A DNA stretch of 52,539 bases, taken from the NCBI GenBank assembly GCA_013373385.1, contig JABXHX010000047.1:1-52539 (forward strand). The letters run 5' to 3'. Below are positions 33,049 through 41,873 of this stretch, in pieces; position 1 is the stretch's first letter, and the number at the start of each line of letters is the position of its first letter. The position numbers and the translations under genes are program-made. The stretch comes from Flavobacteriaceae bacterium. GTDB taxonomy: Bacteria; Bacteroidota; Bacteroidia; Flavobacteriales; Flavobacteriaceae. Below the pieces are notes generated by a model, which saw nothing but the letters and a program-made list of their open reading frames with translations, was not told the DNA's origin and ran no database searches.

Positions 33049-34578
33049 TTATTTTTTTACTGAATACGAAATTTTTAATTGTGCTCTTCTTGTTCCGTTT
33101 GCTTGAAAATGGTTTAATAGGGTAACCACCTTTGGATTCCAGCTATATTGTCTTACAATAGTATCGGTTGCATTAGGTGGAACGTCAGAAGAATTGAATA
33201 CTTTTAATCTTAAGTTAGGGTTATATTTTATTTTTCCAGAAAATAAATCAGAAATATAGTCTGTAATTGTAAAAGAGTAATAATCTGGTTTTTTGTCTTT
33301 TTTAACAAGTCTACCATTAAATGCTGTAATCCCTTCACTAAGGATGTCTTTTATTTGTGAAGAACTCCCTTCTTTGTATACAAATAACTTATATGGCGTT
33401 GAGATGGTATCAAATCCAACAATATTTTGATTTACATAGAACGTTAGTTTTGCATCGTTAACCAACCATTCTTTATTTTTTAACGCGTTTAAGTTGTTTG
33501 CATCAAACAATTTTACGATTGCCATATTTCCTGCAGCTCCTTGTAAAATAATATTTCCGTTATTTGGAAATGCTTTTTCATTCATTTTGTATAGACTGTT
33601 GCTAAAATTTGAAAGTGGAAAAGAGCTTGACTTAGCAATAGTATCTACTACTTGAGAACCTCCTTTTAACACAGTTTTTGTATAACGTATTTCTATAGAT
33701 GGTTTTAATTCTAAATTATTTGTAGTTAGATTAAAGCTCATTAAAGAACCTTCATTTCCTTTTGCCTCTAGATACAGACCTTTAATATATTCATTCAAGT
33801 CATCTTGAGTCTTAAAATATTGACTTTCAAATTGATCAACAAACAATTGTTTGATTTTATTTTTATCTAATGGAATTCTTGCAAATGGATTATTTGCTGC
33901 TAGTTTAAAAGTATCAACTTTATAAACATGTCCATTACTAAATCTTCTTTTAAAAACAAAAATAGTATCCTTTTCATTTGGTTTAAAAGGATAATCTACT
34001 TGAGCATTTAATTCTCCCGGTAAAATCTGATACGTATCATCTGAATAGAACTTATTAGTTTTAGATGGGTCAACAGGGTCTAACCTGTTCATGTAAGTGT
34101 CTGTTCTGTACAGATTAAACAAAAATGCTTTTGTTTTATCTCCAATAATAGAATCTAGTGTATAGTCAGAAGTTGTTTCTTCTTTGAGTGTTGCTTGATA
34201 AGGAATCTTAAAAAACACAGTATCAATAGTAGTTACTACTGTTGTGTCTGCTCCGTAAGTTCTTTCTTTATCATCTTTCTCACTTAAATTTGTATCAATT
34301 GCTAATTGTGATACAACAGACGCTTCTATTTTCTCGTAATTAGGATTGTTATACACCCCTAATAAATACTGTCCTAACGAACCTCCTATAGATAAACCAT
34401 CTGTTCTAATATTTTGTATTTGCTTATTAGTAACTTCGATCTCTATTATAGTGTCTTTAGTTTCAAACTTTGTATTGCTAACCACGTTGGTAGCGATATC
34501 TTTAAAATCTTTTTCACACGAAATTATTCCAGATACAATTAATACAAATACACTAATGTATACAAACTTTTTTGTCAT
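33049..34578 (-). CDS. DUF4270 family lipoprotein
   Basis: The protein has 509 residues with a lipoprotein signal (KKFVYISVFVLIVSGIISC, lipobox cysteine at 21). The rest matches the Bacteroidetes family DUF4270: early NIRTDGLSIGGSLGQYLLGVYNN, a long beta-rich body with QILPGELNAQVDYPF, FLFNLYRT and ILQGAAGNMAIVKLF, and the end RRAQLKISYSVKK. It is predicted to sit at the outer membrane facing either side. Function is unknown. The order glgA-like / DUF4270 / glmS next to panC is, to my knowledge, kept in many flavobacteria, hinting at a link to envelope sugar metabolism. Confidence 0.87.
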   Translation of the reverse strand: MTKKFVYISVFVLIVSGIISCEKDFKDIATNVVSNTKFETKDTIIEIEVTNKQIQNIRTDGLSIGGSLGQYLLGVYNNPNYEKIEASVVSQLAIDTNLSEKDDKERTYGADTTVVTTIDTVFFKIPYQATLKEETTSDYTLDSIIGDKTKAFLFNLYRTDTYMNRLDPVDPSKTNKFYSDDTYQILPGELNAQVDYPFKPNEKDTIFVFKRRFSNGHVYKVDTFKLAANNPFARIPLDKNKIKQLFVDQFESQYFKTQDDLNEYIKGLYLEAKGNEGSLMSFNLTTNNLELKPSIEIRYTKTVLKGGSQVVDTIAKSSSFPLSNFSNSLYKMNEKAFPNNGNIILQGAAGNMAIVKLFDANNLNALKNKEWLVNDAKLTFYVNQNIVGFDTISTPYKLFVYKEGSSSQIKDILSEGITAFNGRLVKKDKKPDYYSFTITDYISDLFSGKIKYNPNLRLKVFNSSDVPPNATDTIVRQYSWNPKVVTLLNHFQANGTRRAQLKISYSVKK

Positions 34579-34598
34579 TCTTCTTTAATTAAAATGGG

Positions 34599-35411
34599 TT
34601 ATTCTGCTAATACTTCATTAGCATAAAATTCTAGATAAGCTTCGGTTAAAGTCTCTTCTGATTGAAAATCTAAAACAGGTTTTTTATGTTCATCAATAAA
34701 GTTAGTTAATTCATCAGAAATATTTTCACTTCCCTTAATTACTGCATCAGAATTTTCAATAGCGCTTTTAAGTATATTTGTGTGGTTAGGTGTTTTTAAA
34801 ACAGCGGTTTTACCATCGTCTATTTTATCAAATTGAACTTTCTCTATCATCGTTGGATTAAGTGTACCTTCAAAATCATTATTATAAATTGATGTTACTA
34901 TTTTACTTTCTGCAAACAAAGGTTCTTCTTTGTAAAATTCTTTTAAGTACAACGGTAATAAAGAAGCCATCCATCCATGAATATGAATAATATCTGGTGC
35001 CCAGTTTAATTTTTTTACCGTTTCTATAACCCCTTTAGCAAAGAAAATAGCTCTTTCATCATTATCTTCAAAAAGATTATCATCCTCGTCTGTAAAGATA
35101 GCTTTACGTTTAAAATACTCATCATTATCAATAAAATATACTTGCATTCTTTCTTTAGGTATTGACGCTACTTTAATTATTAATGGCATGTCCATATCAT
35201 TAATAATCATGTTCATTCCAGAAAGTCTAATCACTTCATGTAGCTGATGTCTTCTCTCGTTAATTACACCAAATCTTGGCATAAAAATTCGAGTTTGAAC
35301 TCCTTTAGAATGCGCATTTCTCGCTGCATTAAATGCAGTTGATGCCATCTCTGTTTCTGGCAGGTATGGTACTACCTCAGACGAAACATATAATATTCTC
35401 TTATCTTTCAT
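34599..35411 (-). CDS. Glycogen/starch synthase-like GT5 N-terminal half protein
   Basis: The 270-residue protein matches only the first (GT5) domain of glycogen synthase: RILYVSSEVVPYL, ARNAHSKGVQTRIFMPRFG, FFAKGVIETVKKLNWAPDII followed by HIHGWMASLLPLYLKE. Full-length GlgA is ~480 residues and catalysis needs both lobes of the GT-B fold; the C-terminal nucleotide-sugar lobe is absent. The KTGGL loop that binds the ADP-sugar after SSEV(x)P is replaced by PETEMAST. The protein is therefore probably not an active glycogen synthase, though databases usually name it one. It is the first gene of the operon with DUF4270 and glmS, with its own -7 box at 35438-35445. Confidence 0.82.
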   Translation of the reverse strand: MKDKRILYVSSEVVPYLPETEMASTAFNAARNAHSKGVQTRIFMPRFGVINERRHQLHEVIRLSGMNMIINDMDMPLIIKVASIPKERMQVYFIDNDEYFKRKAIFTDEDDNLFEDNDERAIFFAKGVIETVKKLNWAPDIIHIHGWMASLLPLYLKEFYKEEPLFAESKIVTSIYNNDFEGTLNPTMIEKVQFDKIDDGKTAVLKTPNHTNILKSAIENSDAVIKGSENISDELTNFIDEHKKPVLDFQSEETLTEAYLEFYANEVLAE

Positions 35412-35437
35412 TAAATCAATCCCTTAATATGAGAACG

Positions 35438-35445
35438 CAAAAATA
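35438..35445 (-). promoter_or_regulatory. -7 promoter box of the glgA-like/DUF4270/glmS operon
   Basis: Minus-strand TATTTTTG, exact TAnnTTTG, 26 bases before the ATG at 35411. It is divergent from the panC box 32 bases away. Confidence 0.55.
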
Positions 35446-35477
35446 CACATTTTTATGCTAATTTCATGTTAAAATGC

Positions 35478-35485
35478 TAAGTTTG
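35478..35485 (+). promoter_or_regulatory. -7 promoter box of panC
   Basis: TAAGTTTG, exact TAnnTTTG, 23 bases before the panC ATG. Confidence 0.55.
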
Positions 35486-35508
35486 CACACATTTTACAAA
35501 GAGTTTTT

Positions 35509-36357
35509 ATGCAAGTTTTTAAAAAAAAGAAACTATTATCTGATTGGATTTCACTACAAAAGAGCCAAGGAAAACATATTGGTTTTGTGCCAACTATGGG
35601 TGCGTTACACTCAGGGCATCTGTCTTTGGTAGAAGCATCTAAAAAAAATAATGCCATCACTATCGTCAGTATTTTTGTAAACCCTACGCAATTTAACAAT
35701 CAAAATGATTTAAAAAACTATCCGAAAACGCTTACAGCAGATCTTGATTTGCTTAAAAATATTGATTGTGATGCTGTTTTTATTCCTTCTGTAGAAGAGA
35801 TGTATACAGCACATGTTATTTCTAAAAAATATGATTTTGAAGGTATAGAAAACGAAATGGAAGGTAGTTTTAGAACTGGCCATTTTGATGGTGTAGCAAC
35901 TATAGTACAAGCATTGTTAGAAACAGTAAAACCTGACAATGCTTATTTTGGAGAAAAAGATTTTCAGCAGTTACAAATCGTAAAAAAATTGACTAAAAAA
36001 CAAAACATTACTACTAATATTATTGGTTGCCCAATTTTTAGAGAAAAAGATGGCTTAGCAATGAGCTCTAGAAATGTTCGGTTAACAGAAAAAGAACGTA
36101 AAGAAGCTCCATTTATCTATCAGACAATAAAAAAAGCCACCACCATGGCAACCACTAAATCTATATTAGAAATTAAACAGTTTGTAACCAATACATTTAA
36201 ATCCAACCATTTGTTAAGCTTAGAGTATTTTAGCATTGCAGACGAAGCTACTTTGCAAGAAGCTACTACGTTTGAGAAAAACAAAAAATACAGAGCATTT
36301 ATAGCTGTTAATGTAGGTGCCGTTCGGTTAATTGATAACCTAAAAATCTTAAATTAG
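35509..36357 (+). CDS. panC: Pantoate--beta-alanine ligase (pantothenate synthetase)
   Basis: The 282-residue enzyme joins pantoate and beta-alanine with ATP to make pantothenate. The HIGH-like motif is in FVPTMGALHSGHLSL (H34, H37), followed by the pantoate/ATP signatures IFVNPTQFNNQNDLKNYP, FFGEKD-type YFGEKDFQQLQIVKK and the KMSKS-like AMSSRNVRL. Length is normal. panD, which supplies beta-alanine, follows 43 bases later on the same strand but has its own promoter box, so the pathway genes are adjacent yet separately promoted. Confidence 0.95.
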   Translation: MQVFKKKKLLSDWISLQKSQGKHIGFVPTMGALHSGHLSLVEASKKNNAITIVSIFVNPTQFNNQNDLKNYPKTLTADLDLLKNIDCDAVFIPSVEEMYTAHVISKKYDFEGIENEMEGSFRTGHFDGVATIVQALLETVKPDNAYFGEKDFQQLQIVKKLTKKQNITTNIIGCPIFREKDGLAMSSRNVRLTEKERKEAPFIYQTIKKATTMATTKSILEIKQFVTNTFKSNHLLSLEYFSIADEATLQEATTFEKNKKYRAFIAVNVGAVRLIDNLKILN

Positions 36358-36388
36358 AGTTTAACATATTTATTACATTTAAAAGTTT

Positions 36389-36396
36389 TATTTTTG
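36389..36396 (+). promoter_or_regulatory. -7 promoter box of panD (predicts leaderless mRNA)
   Basis: TATTTTTG, exact TAnnTTTG, followed by four bases (CGGC) and the panD ATG at 36401. Confidence 0.62.
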
Positions 36397-36400
36397 CGGC

Positions 36401-36751
36401 ATGTTAGTGCAAGTAGTAAAATCTAAAATTCACAGGGTTAAAGTAACCGGTGCAGATTTAAATTATATTGGAAGCATCACCATTGATTTAGACTTAATGG
36501 ATGCTGCAAATATAATTGAAGGAGAAAAGGTGCAAATTGTTAACAACAACAACGGAGAAAGACTAGAAACCTATGCTATTCCTGGGAAAAGAGGTAGTGG
36601 AGAAATAACCCTAAATGGCGCTGCTGCTAGAAGAGTTGCTGTTGGTGATGTGCTCATTTTAATTAGCTATGCTTTTATGAAACTTGAAAAAGCAAAAAAA
36701 TTTAAACCTTCGTTAGTTTTCCCTAACGAAATAAACAACACACTTAGTTAA
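36401..36751 (+). CDS. panD: Aspartate 1-decarboxylase proenzyme
   Basis: The 116-residue proenzyme makes beta-alanine from aspartate. The self-cleavage site is Gly24-Ser25 in NYIGSITID; cleavage turns Ser25 into the pyruvoyl cofactor of the alpha chain. Other family landmarks are [14 protein letters not shown] at the start and [20 protein letters not shown] in the core. Length is typical of the short bacterial type, which in many species needs a PanM/PanZ factor for maturation; none is seen in this window. A UPF0104 membrane protein gene starts one base after its stop. Confidence 0.95.
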   Translation: MLVQVVKSKIHRVKVTGADLNYIGSITIDLDLMDAANIIEGEKVQIVNNNNGERLETYAIPGKRGSGEITLNGAAARRVAVGDVLILISYAFMKLEKAKKFKPSLVFPNEINNTLS

Positions 36752-36752
36752 T

Positions 36753-37697
36753 TTGAATATCAAAAGGATTTTAAAAATCATCTTACCTCTTGCTTTAGGA
36801 GGTTTTTTAGTTTGGTATTCTATCTCTGAAATATCTATTGATGTCTTAATTAAATATTTTAAAAATGCCAATTACCTATGGATTGCTTTAGGACTCTTCT
36901 TTGGACTATTAAGTCATCTTTCTAGAGCGTATCGATGGAAATTTCTTCTAGAACCTATGGGCTACAAGCCTAACTTTATAAACAGCACTATGGCTGTAAT
37001 GGTTGCCTATTTAGTAAATTATGCTGTGCCAAGAGCTGGAGAAATTTCAAGAGCGGCAATCATGACAAACTATGAAGACATTCCGTTTGAAAAAGGGTTT
37101 GGAACCATTGTGGCAGAACGTATTGCAGATTTACTAATGATGTTAATTATCATTATTATTACCTTATTTGTTCAATTTGATTTTATTTATGATTTGTTAG
37201 CCAACAATTTTAATCCAACTAAATTGGCTATTGGTTTTGTGTTCTTAATTTTAATCAGCTTTATCTTTATCAAATACATTAAAAAAGCTCAAGCAGGAAT
37301 TGGACTAAAAATCAAAACTTTTGTAACAGGTTTAATTGAAGGCACAACAAGCATTTTTAAAATGAAACACAAGTGGGCATTTATTTTTCACACAGTATTC
37401 ATTTGGTTGATGTATGTCTGTATGTTTTGGGCAACTATCCCAGCTATTAATGGACTAGAAGTACCTTTAGGTGGAATTTTAATCGGATTTATTGCTGGTG
37501 GTTTTTCTATTGCAGCTACTAATGGTGGAATAGGTTTATATCCTGTTGCTGTTGCTGGAGCATTAGCTTTGTTTGGGATAGAACAAGAGCCTGCAACTGC
37601 CTTTGGTTGGATTATGTGGACTTCGCAAACTGCTGCCTTTATTGTTTTTGGTGGTTTATCTTTTTTATTACTTCCTATCTATAATAAAAATAAATAG
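36753..37697 (+). CDS. UPF0104 / lysylphosphatidylglycerol synthase TM-region protein
   Basis: The 314-residue polytopic membrane protein (about eight helices) has the signatures of the LPG_synthase_TM / UPF0104 family: FLVWYSISEISIDVLI, GLLSHLSRAYRWKFLLEPMG, YLVNYAVPRAGEISRAAIM, GTIVAERIADLLMML, and AATNGGIGLYPVAVAGALAL near the end. There is no C-terminal aminoacyl-transfer domain, so it is the stand-alone membrane part, which in some lineages flips or moves lipids. The start is TTG at 36753, one base after the panD stop; no closer ATG fits. Close coupling suggests co-transcription with panD, though no functional link is evident. Confidence 0.85.
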   Translation: MNIKRILKIILPLALGGFLVWYSISEISIDVLIKYFKNANYLWIALGLFFGLLSHLSRAYRWKFLLEPMGYKPNFINSTMAVMVAYLVNYAVPRAGEISRAAIMTNYEDIPFEKGFGTIVAERIADLLMMLIIIIITLFVQFDFIYDLLANNFNPTKLAIGFVFLILISFIFIKYIKKAQAGIGLKIKTFVTGLIEGTTSIFKMKHKWAFIFHTVFIWLMYVCMFWATIPAINGLEVPLGGILIGFIAGGFSIAATNGGIGLYPVAVAGALALFGIEQEPATAFGWIMWTSQTAAFIVFGGLSFLLLPIYNKNK

Positions 37698-37702
37698 TTT
37701 TT

Positions 37703-37710
37703 TATCTTTG
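37703..37710 (+). promoter_or_regulatory. -7 promoter box of the TlpA-like lipoprotein gene
   Basis: TATCTTTG, exact TAnnTTTG, 23 bases before the ATG at 37734; probably also drives radA. Confidence 0.5.
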
Positions 37711-37733
37711 GCTAAACTCAAATTTAAATAATA

Positions 37734-39014
37734 ATGAAAAAGATACACTTAATTCCTCTTTTCTTACTTTTACTTTTATACAATTGCAAGAAAGAGAAAA
37801 AATCTAATACTAAAACAACGGTTTTAATAGGAACAGTTATAGACCGAAAAGCTAGTAAACACCTATCTCTTATAGAAAAAACAGGAGACTATAGAGTAAA
37901 CGCTAAAAAAATACCAATTAAAAATGGTAAGTTTATTTATACAATCAAAAGTAACTTTATTCAAGAATACCAAATGGCTTTTAACGACGAGTTAGAAAAA
38001 GGGTATTGGATGGCTGTTAGGTTTTTTAACGATAAAGACACTATAAATTTTACACTTTATCAACCTGAAAAATATAACGACAATATTATTTTAGGGGGTA
38101 CTCTTAATAAAAGAAGAAAAGAATATATTTCAGAACAAACATCATTATTCTATTCTAAAATAAATACCATTAATCTTACAAAAGTAGATTCTCTCTCTAA
38201 AATAAATCAATGGAATAGTAAACAAGTTTCAGAGCTATATAACATTCTAAGCAAAGAGAAAGATTTTAATAAAAGAAATGATTTATATAAAAAAATCAAT
38301 GATTTAAGAGTTAAGAAAGAAGATCTCACACCGCAAGCTAGATTTTGGCAAGATAAAATAGATTCAATTATAAAAGATTATCAAAACTGGAATGATAATT
38401 TTATCATTACAGATAATACATTGCTTGGTTTCTCTTTATTGGTTGATCAACTTTATTCAAACACATATGAAAAAAACTTTAATTTCTTAACCCTCGAAAA
38501 AAAACTTAAAAATTATCAATCAAAATTCAAAAAACATCCGTACAATCAGCTTTCAAAAAATTTATTGAATGGTATTAAGAATGCCAAAAAAGGAGGGTAC
38601 TATTCTGATTTTGAATCAAGAACAGCAGACAATAAACAAATAAAAGCTTCTTCTATTGTTACAAAAAATAAACTTACGTTAATAGACTTGTGGGCTCCTT
38701 GGTGTGGCCCATGTATTGCAAAAAGTAAAAAGTTAAAACCAGAATACTTGAAACTGCACAAAAAAGGGCTTGAGGTTTTTGCCGTTATCGGGGGAATAAA
38801 TAAAAAAGAAAAATACACTGAGGCTAAAAACAAATATCAATACCCTTGGAAAATTAACTATGAAATTAATAACGAATTTAATATTTGGGATAAATATAAC
38901 ATTTCTCGATCAGGAGGTTCTCAGTTTTTAGTAAATAAAAAAGGAAAAATATTAGCTGTAAATCCAGAACCAAAAGTAATAGACTCCATTTTGAACACTA
39001 TTCAAAAACCATAA
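37734..39014 (+). CDS. TlpA-like thioredoxin-fold lipoprotein (DUF4369-type N-terminus)
   Basis: The 426-residue protein has a lipoprotein signal (KKIHLIPLFLLLLLYNC, cysteine about 18). An N-terminal DUF4369-like beta domain (residues ~30-125: VLIGTVIDRKASKHLSLIEK, KIPIKNGKFIYTI) and a helical linker precede a C-terminal thioredoxin domain with DLWAPWCGPCIAK (C324, C327). Such proteins face the periplasm and act on disulfides of exported proteins. Oddly, the cis-proline loop that normally contacts substrate reads SRSGGSQFLV, with Gly where Pro is expected; the second TlpA-like protein here (47715-50102) keeps GIPRYMF. radA begins one base after the stop, so it may ride on this promoter. Confidence 0.84.
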   Translation: MKKIHLIPLFLLLLLYNCKKEKKSNTKTTVLIGTVIDRKASKHLSLIEKTGDYRVNAKKIPIKNGKFIYTIKSNFIQEYQMAFNDELEKGYWMAVRFFNDKDTINFTLYQPEKYNDNIILGGTLNKRRKEYISEQTSLFYSKINTINLTKVDSLSKINQWNSKQVSELYNILSKEKDFNKRNDLYKKINDLRVKKEDLTPQARFWQDKIDSIIKDYQNWNDNFIITDNTLLGFSLLVDQLYSNTYEKNFNFLTLEKKLKNYQSKFKKHPYNQLSKNLLNGIKNAKKGGYYSDFESRTADNKQIKASSIVTKNKLTLIDLWAPWCGPCIAKSKKLKPEYLKLHKKGLEVFAVIGGINKKEKYTEAKNKYQYPWKINYEINNEFNIWDKYNISRSGGSQFLVNKKGKILAVNPEPKVIDSILNTIQKP

Positions 39015-39015
39015 A

Positions 39016-40377
39016 ATGGCCAAAGTTAAAACCTCTTTTTTTTGTCAAAACTGTGGAGCACAAACTCCAAAATGGACTGGGCAATGTAGCACTTGCAATG
39101 AGTGGAATACCATTATAGAAGAAGTAATTAAAAAAGAAGAGAAAAGAAACTGGAAACAAGCTTCAACTACAAAAAGACATGCTACTCCTACAAGAATTCA
39201 AGAGATTCAGCTTAACCCAGAAGAAAGAATTGTTACCAAAAACAAAGAACTAGACACAGTTCTTGGTGGTGGATTGGTAAAAGGCTCTGTAGTATTACTA
39301 GGTGGCGAGCCAGGAATAGGAAAGTCAACATTACTCCTACAAATCGCTTTATCAATTTCACAAAAAGTATTGTATGTTTCTGGAGAAGAAAGTCAATCTC
39401 AAATAAAAATGAGAGCAGACAGAATCTTAAATATGCCTAGCTCAAATTGTTTGGTTTTAACAGAAACAAATACACAACAAATCTTTAAAAATATAGAAGA
39501 ACTTCGGCCAGAGTTTTTAATTATTGATTCTATCCAAACACTACACACCAATACCATTGATGCAACTCCTGGAAGTATTTCGCAAATCAGAGAAACCTCA
39601 GCAGAGTTGATAAAGTTTGCGAAAGAAACCGCAACACCTGTATTGCTAATTGGGCACATCAATAAAGAAGGTCAAATTGCTGGTCCTAAAATTTTAGAAC
39701 ATATGGTTGATGTTGTCTTACAATTTGAAGGAGACAGAAACCATACCTATAGAATTTTAAGAGCGCAAAAAAACAGGTTTGGTTCTACATCAGAATTAGG
39801 AATTTATGAAATGTTATCTAACGGATTGAGAGAAATTTCAAATCCTTCTGAAATATTAATCTCTAAGAAAGATGCTGATTTAAGCGGTACCGCAATTGCC
39901 TCTACTTTAGAAGGGATTAGGCCGTTAATGATTGAGATTCAAGCCTTGGTTTCTACTGCTGTGTACGGAACTCCGCAACGTTCTACTACTGGATATAATC
40001 TAAAAAGACTGCATATGATTTTAGCTGTGTTGGAAAAACGAGCAGGGTTTAAATTAGGTGCGAAAGATGTATTTTTAAATATTACTGGTGGAATTCATGT
40101 AGACGATCCTGCAATAGACCTAGCGGTTGTTGCTGCAATATTATCTTCTAATGAAGACATTGCCATTTCGCCTCGAGTATGTTTTGCTGCAGAAATTGGC
40201 TTAGCGGGAGAGATTAGGCCTGTTTCTAAAATAGATCAACGAATTGCTGAAGCAGAAAAGTTAGGCTACACAACATTTGTTGCCTCTAAATACAACAAAA
40301 TTGCAACTAAAAACCACAATATAAAACTCCTTTTAGTCGGTAAAATAGAAGAAGCATTTGCCACCTTATTTGCATAA
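39016..40377 (+). CDS. radA: DNA repair protein RadA (Sms)
   Basis: The 453-residue protein has all RadA parts: zinc finger with C10, C13, C24, C27 (FFCQNCGAQTPKWTGQCSTC), Walker A GEPGIGKS (97-104), Walker B LIIDSIQT, the RadA-specific KNRFG motif (252-256), and a C-terminal Lon-like domain (LGAKDVFLNITGG, AEIGLAGEIRPV). RadA is a hexameric helicase that drives branch migration in recombination. The gene lies one base after the TlpA-like lipoprotein gene and ends in a shared terminator with hemD. Confidence 0.96.
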   Translation: MAKVKTSFFCQNCGAQTPKWTGQCSTCNEWNTIIEEVIKKEEKRNWKQASTTKRHATPTRIQEIQLNPEERIVTKNKELDTVLGGGLVKGSVVLLGGEPGIGKSTLLLQIALSISQKVLYVSGEESQSQIKMRADRILNMPSSNCLVLTETNTQQIFKNIEELRPEFLIIDSIQTLHTNTIDATPGSISQIRETSAELIKFAKETATPVLLIGHINKEGQIAGPKILEHMVDVVLQFEGDRNHTYRILRAQKNRFGSTSELGIYEMLSNGLREISNPSEILISKKDADLSGTAIASTLEGIRPLMIEIQALVSTAVYGTPQRSTTGYNLKRLHMILAVLEKRAGFKLGAKDVFLNITGGIHVDDPAIDLAVVAAILSSNEDIAISPRVCFAAEIGLAGEIRPVSKIDQRIAEAEKLGYTTFVASKYNKIATKNHNIKLLLVGKIEEAFATLFA

Positions 40378-40379
40378 AA

Positions 40380-40403
40380 AAACCGAACAAAATTGTTCGG
40401 TTT
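40380..40403. terminator. Bidirectional terminator between radA and hemD
   Basis: Stem AAACCGAACAA / TTGTTCGGTTT with a two-base centre (AA). A seven-T tract follows on the minus strand, a shorter one on the plus strand. It lies three bases after the radA stop. Confidence 0.85.
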
Positions 40404-40425
40404 AAATATATTTCTAAACTCAGAA

Positions 40426-41172
40426 TTACTTTTTATTTGCTTCTTTAATGTATTTCTCTAAAGCCATTGTCATTGATGGCGTTTCTGGTGTTGGCGCGGT
40501 AATATTGCATTTTAAACCTGCTTCTGTAGCTGCCTTTATCGTTGAATTTCCAAAGACTGCAATACGTGTGTTGTTTTGCTTAAAGTCTGGAAAATTCTTA
40601 AATAAAGAATCTATACCTGAAGGACTAAAGAAAACCAATACATCGTAAAAAACATTTTCTAAATCAGACAAATCACTTACCACAGTTCTATACAAAATTG
40701 CCCTTTTCCAATCTACTCCTAACTTATTTAATTCATTCGGAATTAAATCTTTTAACTTATCAGAAGATGGCAATAAAAACTTTTCTTCTTTATGTTTTTT
40801 AATCAGCTTACACAACTCTGGAAAAGTTCTGTTACCAACATAAATTTTACGTTTTCTGTACACAACATATTTTTGTAAATAATACGCAACTGCCTCAGAT
40901 TGACAAAAGTACTTCATTGAATCTGGCACTTTAAAACGCATTTCTTCTGCTATTCTAAAAAAATTATCAACCGCATTTCTGCTTGTTAAAATAATAGCCG
41001 AAACTTTACTTAAATCAATTTTTTGAGCTCTTACTTCTTTTACAGGAACACCTTCAACATGAATAAAAGATCTAAAGTCAATTTTTACCTTCTGCTTTTC
41101 AGATAAATCAAAATAAGGTGATGCTTCAGTTTTTGGAGCTGGCTGAGAAACCAGTATTGTTTTCACTTTCAT
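40426..41172 (-). CDS. hemD: Uroporphyrinogen-III synthase
   Basis: The 248 residues have the two-lobed HemD layout, poorly conserved as is normal for the family: ILVSQPAPKTEASPYFDL, ILTSRNAVDNFFRIAEE, FLLPSSDKLKDLIPNELNKL, WKRAILYRTVVSDL, LVFFSPSGIDSLFKNFP and RIAVFGNSTIKAATEAGLKC. It closes hydroxymethylbilane to uroporphyrinogen III with inversion of ring D in heme synthesis. The DUF4271 membrane protein gene lies 12 bases upstream, a pairing I know from flavobacterial genomes. The operon promoter is the -7 box at 41852-41859. Confidence 0.87.
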   Translation of the reverse strand: MKVKTILVSQPAPKTEASPYFDLSEKQKVKIDFRSFIHVEGVPVKEVRAQKIDLSKVSAIILTSRNAVDNFFRIAEEMRFKVPDSMKYFCQSEAVAYYLQKYVVYRKRKIYVGNRTFPELCKLIKKHKEEKFLLPSSDKLKDLIPNELNKLGVDWKRAILYRTVVSDLSDLENVFYDVLVFFSPSGIDSLFKNFPDFKQNNTRIAVFGNSTIKAATEAGLKCNITAPTPETPSMTMALEKYIKEANKK

Positions 41173-41184
41173 AAATCTCCTTTT

Positions 41185-41826
41185 TTAAACAGTTATTTTA
41201 TATAAAATTAATAACGGCACTATTTTAAGTGCGCAAAGGTACAAAATAAAATAAAATAACTTGTTAACTATCAACTTTTTGTTGTTTGTAAAAATTAAAA
41301 TAAGTCCTATTAAAAATAATACAACAAATGCTACTAACAATATGTAAATGTTTGAAAAACTATACGTTATAATTATTAAAAAAGGAAAAAGCAATATTGC
41401 AATATTGTAAAAATAACTAATTTTTGCTGCTACAAAACTGGCTATTTCGTGCTTTATTTCAAACGTTCTTATCAACAGAAAATCGAATATTAAAAACACA
41501 GAAAAGTAAATACCTATTCCAGCTACAACTTTTAGGTAGCTTCGAAATTCAACTATAAAGTTTGGCTTTATAAAGTTCAGCAAATACATTAAAAAAAGAG
41601 CATAAACCAATATAGAAAAGAAGTATGCTAACAAGTTAAATATTGTAAAAAAAGATTCTCTTTCTTCTGCTTTTCTAGTAATAAATCCTTTTAAAAAAAA
41701 AGCTCTAGAATACCCATAGAGTTTTTGTGTGTTTGTTATTTTCATTACGGCAATCAATACTAGCAAAAACACAAATAATAGTGTTAACCAGTTGTTAGAA
41801 AAATCTGCACGTGCTATAGCCTGCAT
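41185..41826 (-). CDS. DUF4271 integral membrane protein
   Basis: The 213-residue protein has about six transmembrane helices (NWLTLLFVFLLVLIAVMK, LLAYFFSILVYALFLMYLL, AGIGIYFSVFLIFDFLLI, IAILLFPFLIIITYSF, ILLVAFVVLFLIGLILIF, KLFYFILYLCALKIVPLLIL). The opening (ANDWLTL-like SNNWLTL) and the YSRAFFLKGFITRKAEERES cytoplasmic loop fit family DUF4271. Function unknown; it is first in an operon with hemD. Confidence 0.82.
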   Translation of the reverse strand: MQAIARADFSNNWLTLLFVFLLVLIAVMKITNTQKLYGYSRAFFLKGFITRKAEERESFFTIFNLLAYFFSILVYALFLMYLLNFIKPNFIVEFRSYLKVVAGIGIYFSVFLIFDFLLIRTFEIKHEIASFVAAKISYFYNIAILLFPFLIIITYSFSNIYILLVAFVVLFLIGLILIFTNNKKLIVNKLFYFILYLCALKIVPLLILYKITV

Positions 41827-41851
41827 AAATTGATTTATGAAAAATATAACA

Positions 41852-41859
41852 CAAATTTA
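41852..41859 (-). promoter_or_regulatory. -7 promoter box of the DUF4271-hemD operon
   Basis: Minus-strand TAAATTTG, exact TAnnTTTG, 25 bases before the ATG at 41826. Confidence 0.5.
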
Positions 41860-41873
41860 GTGATAAATTAGCG

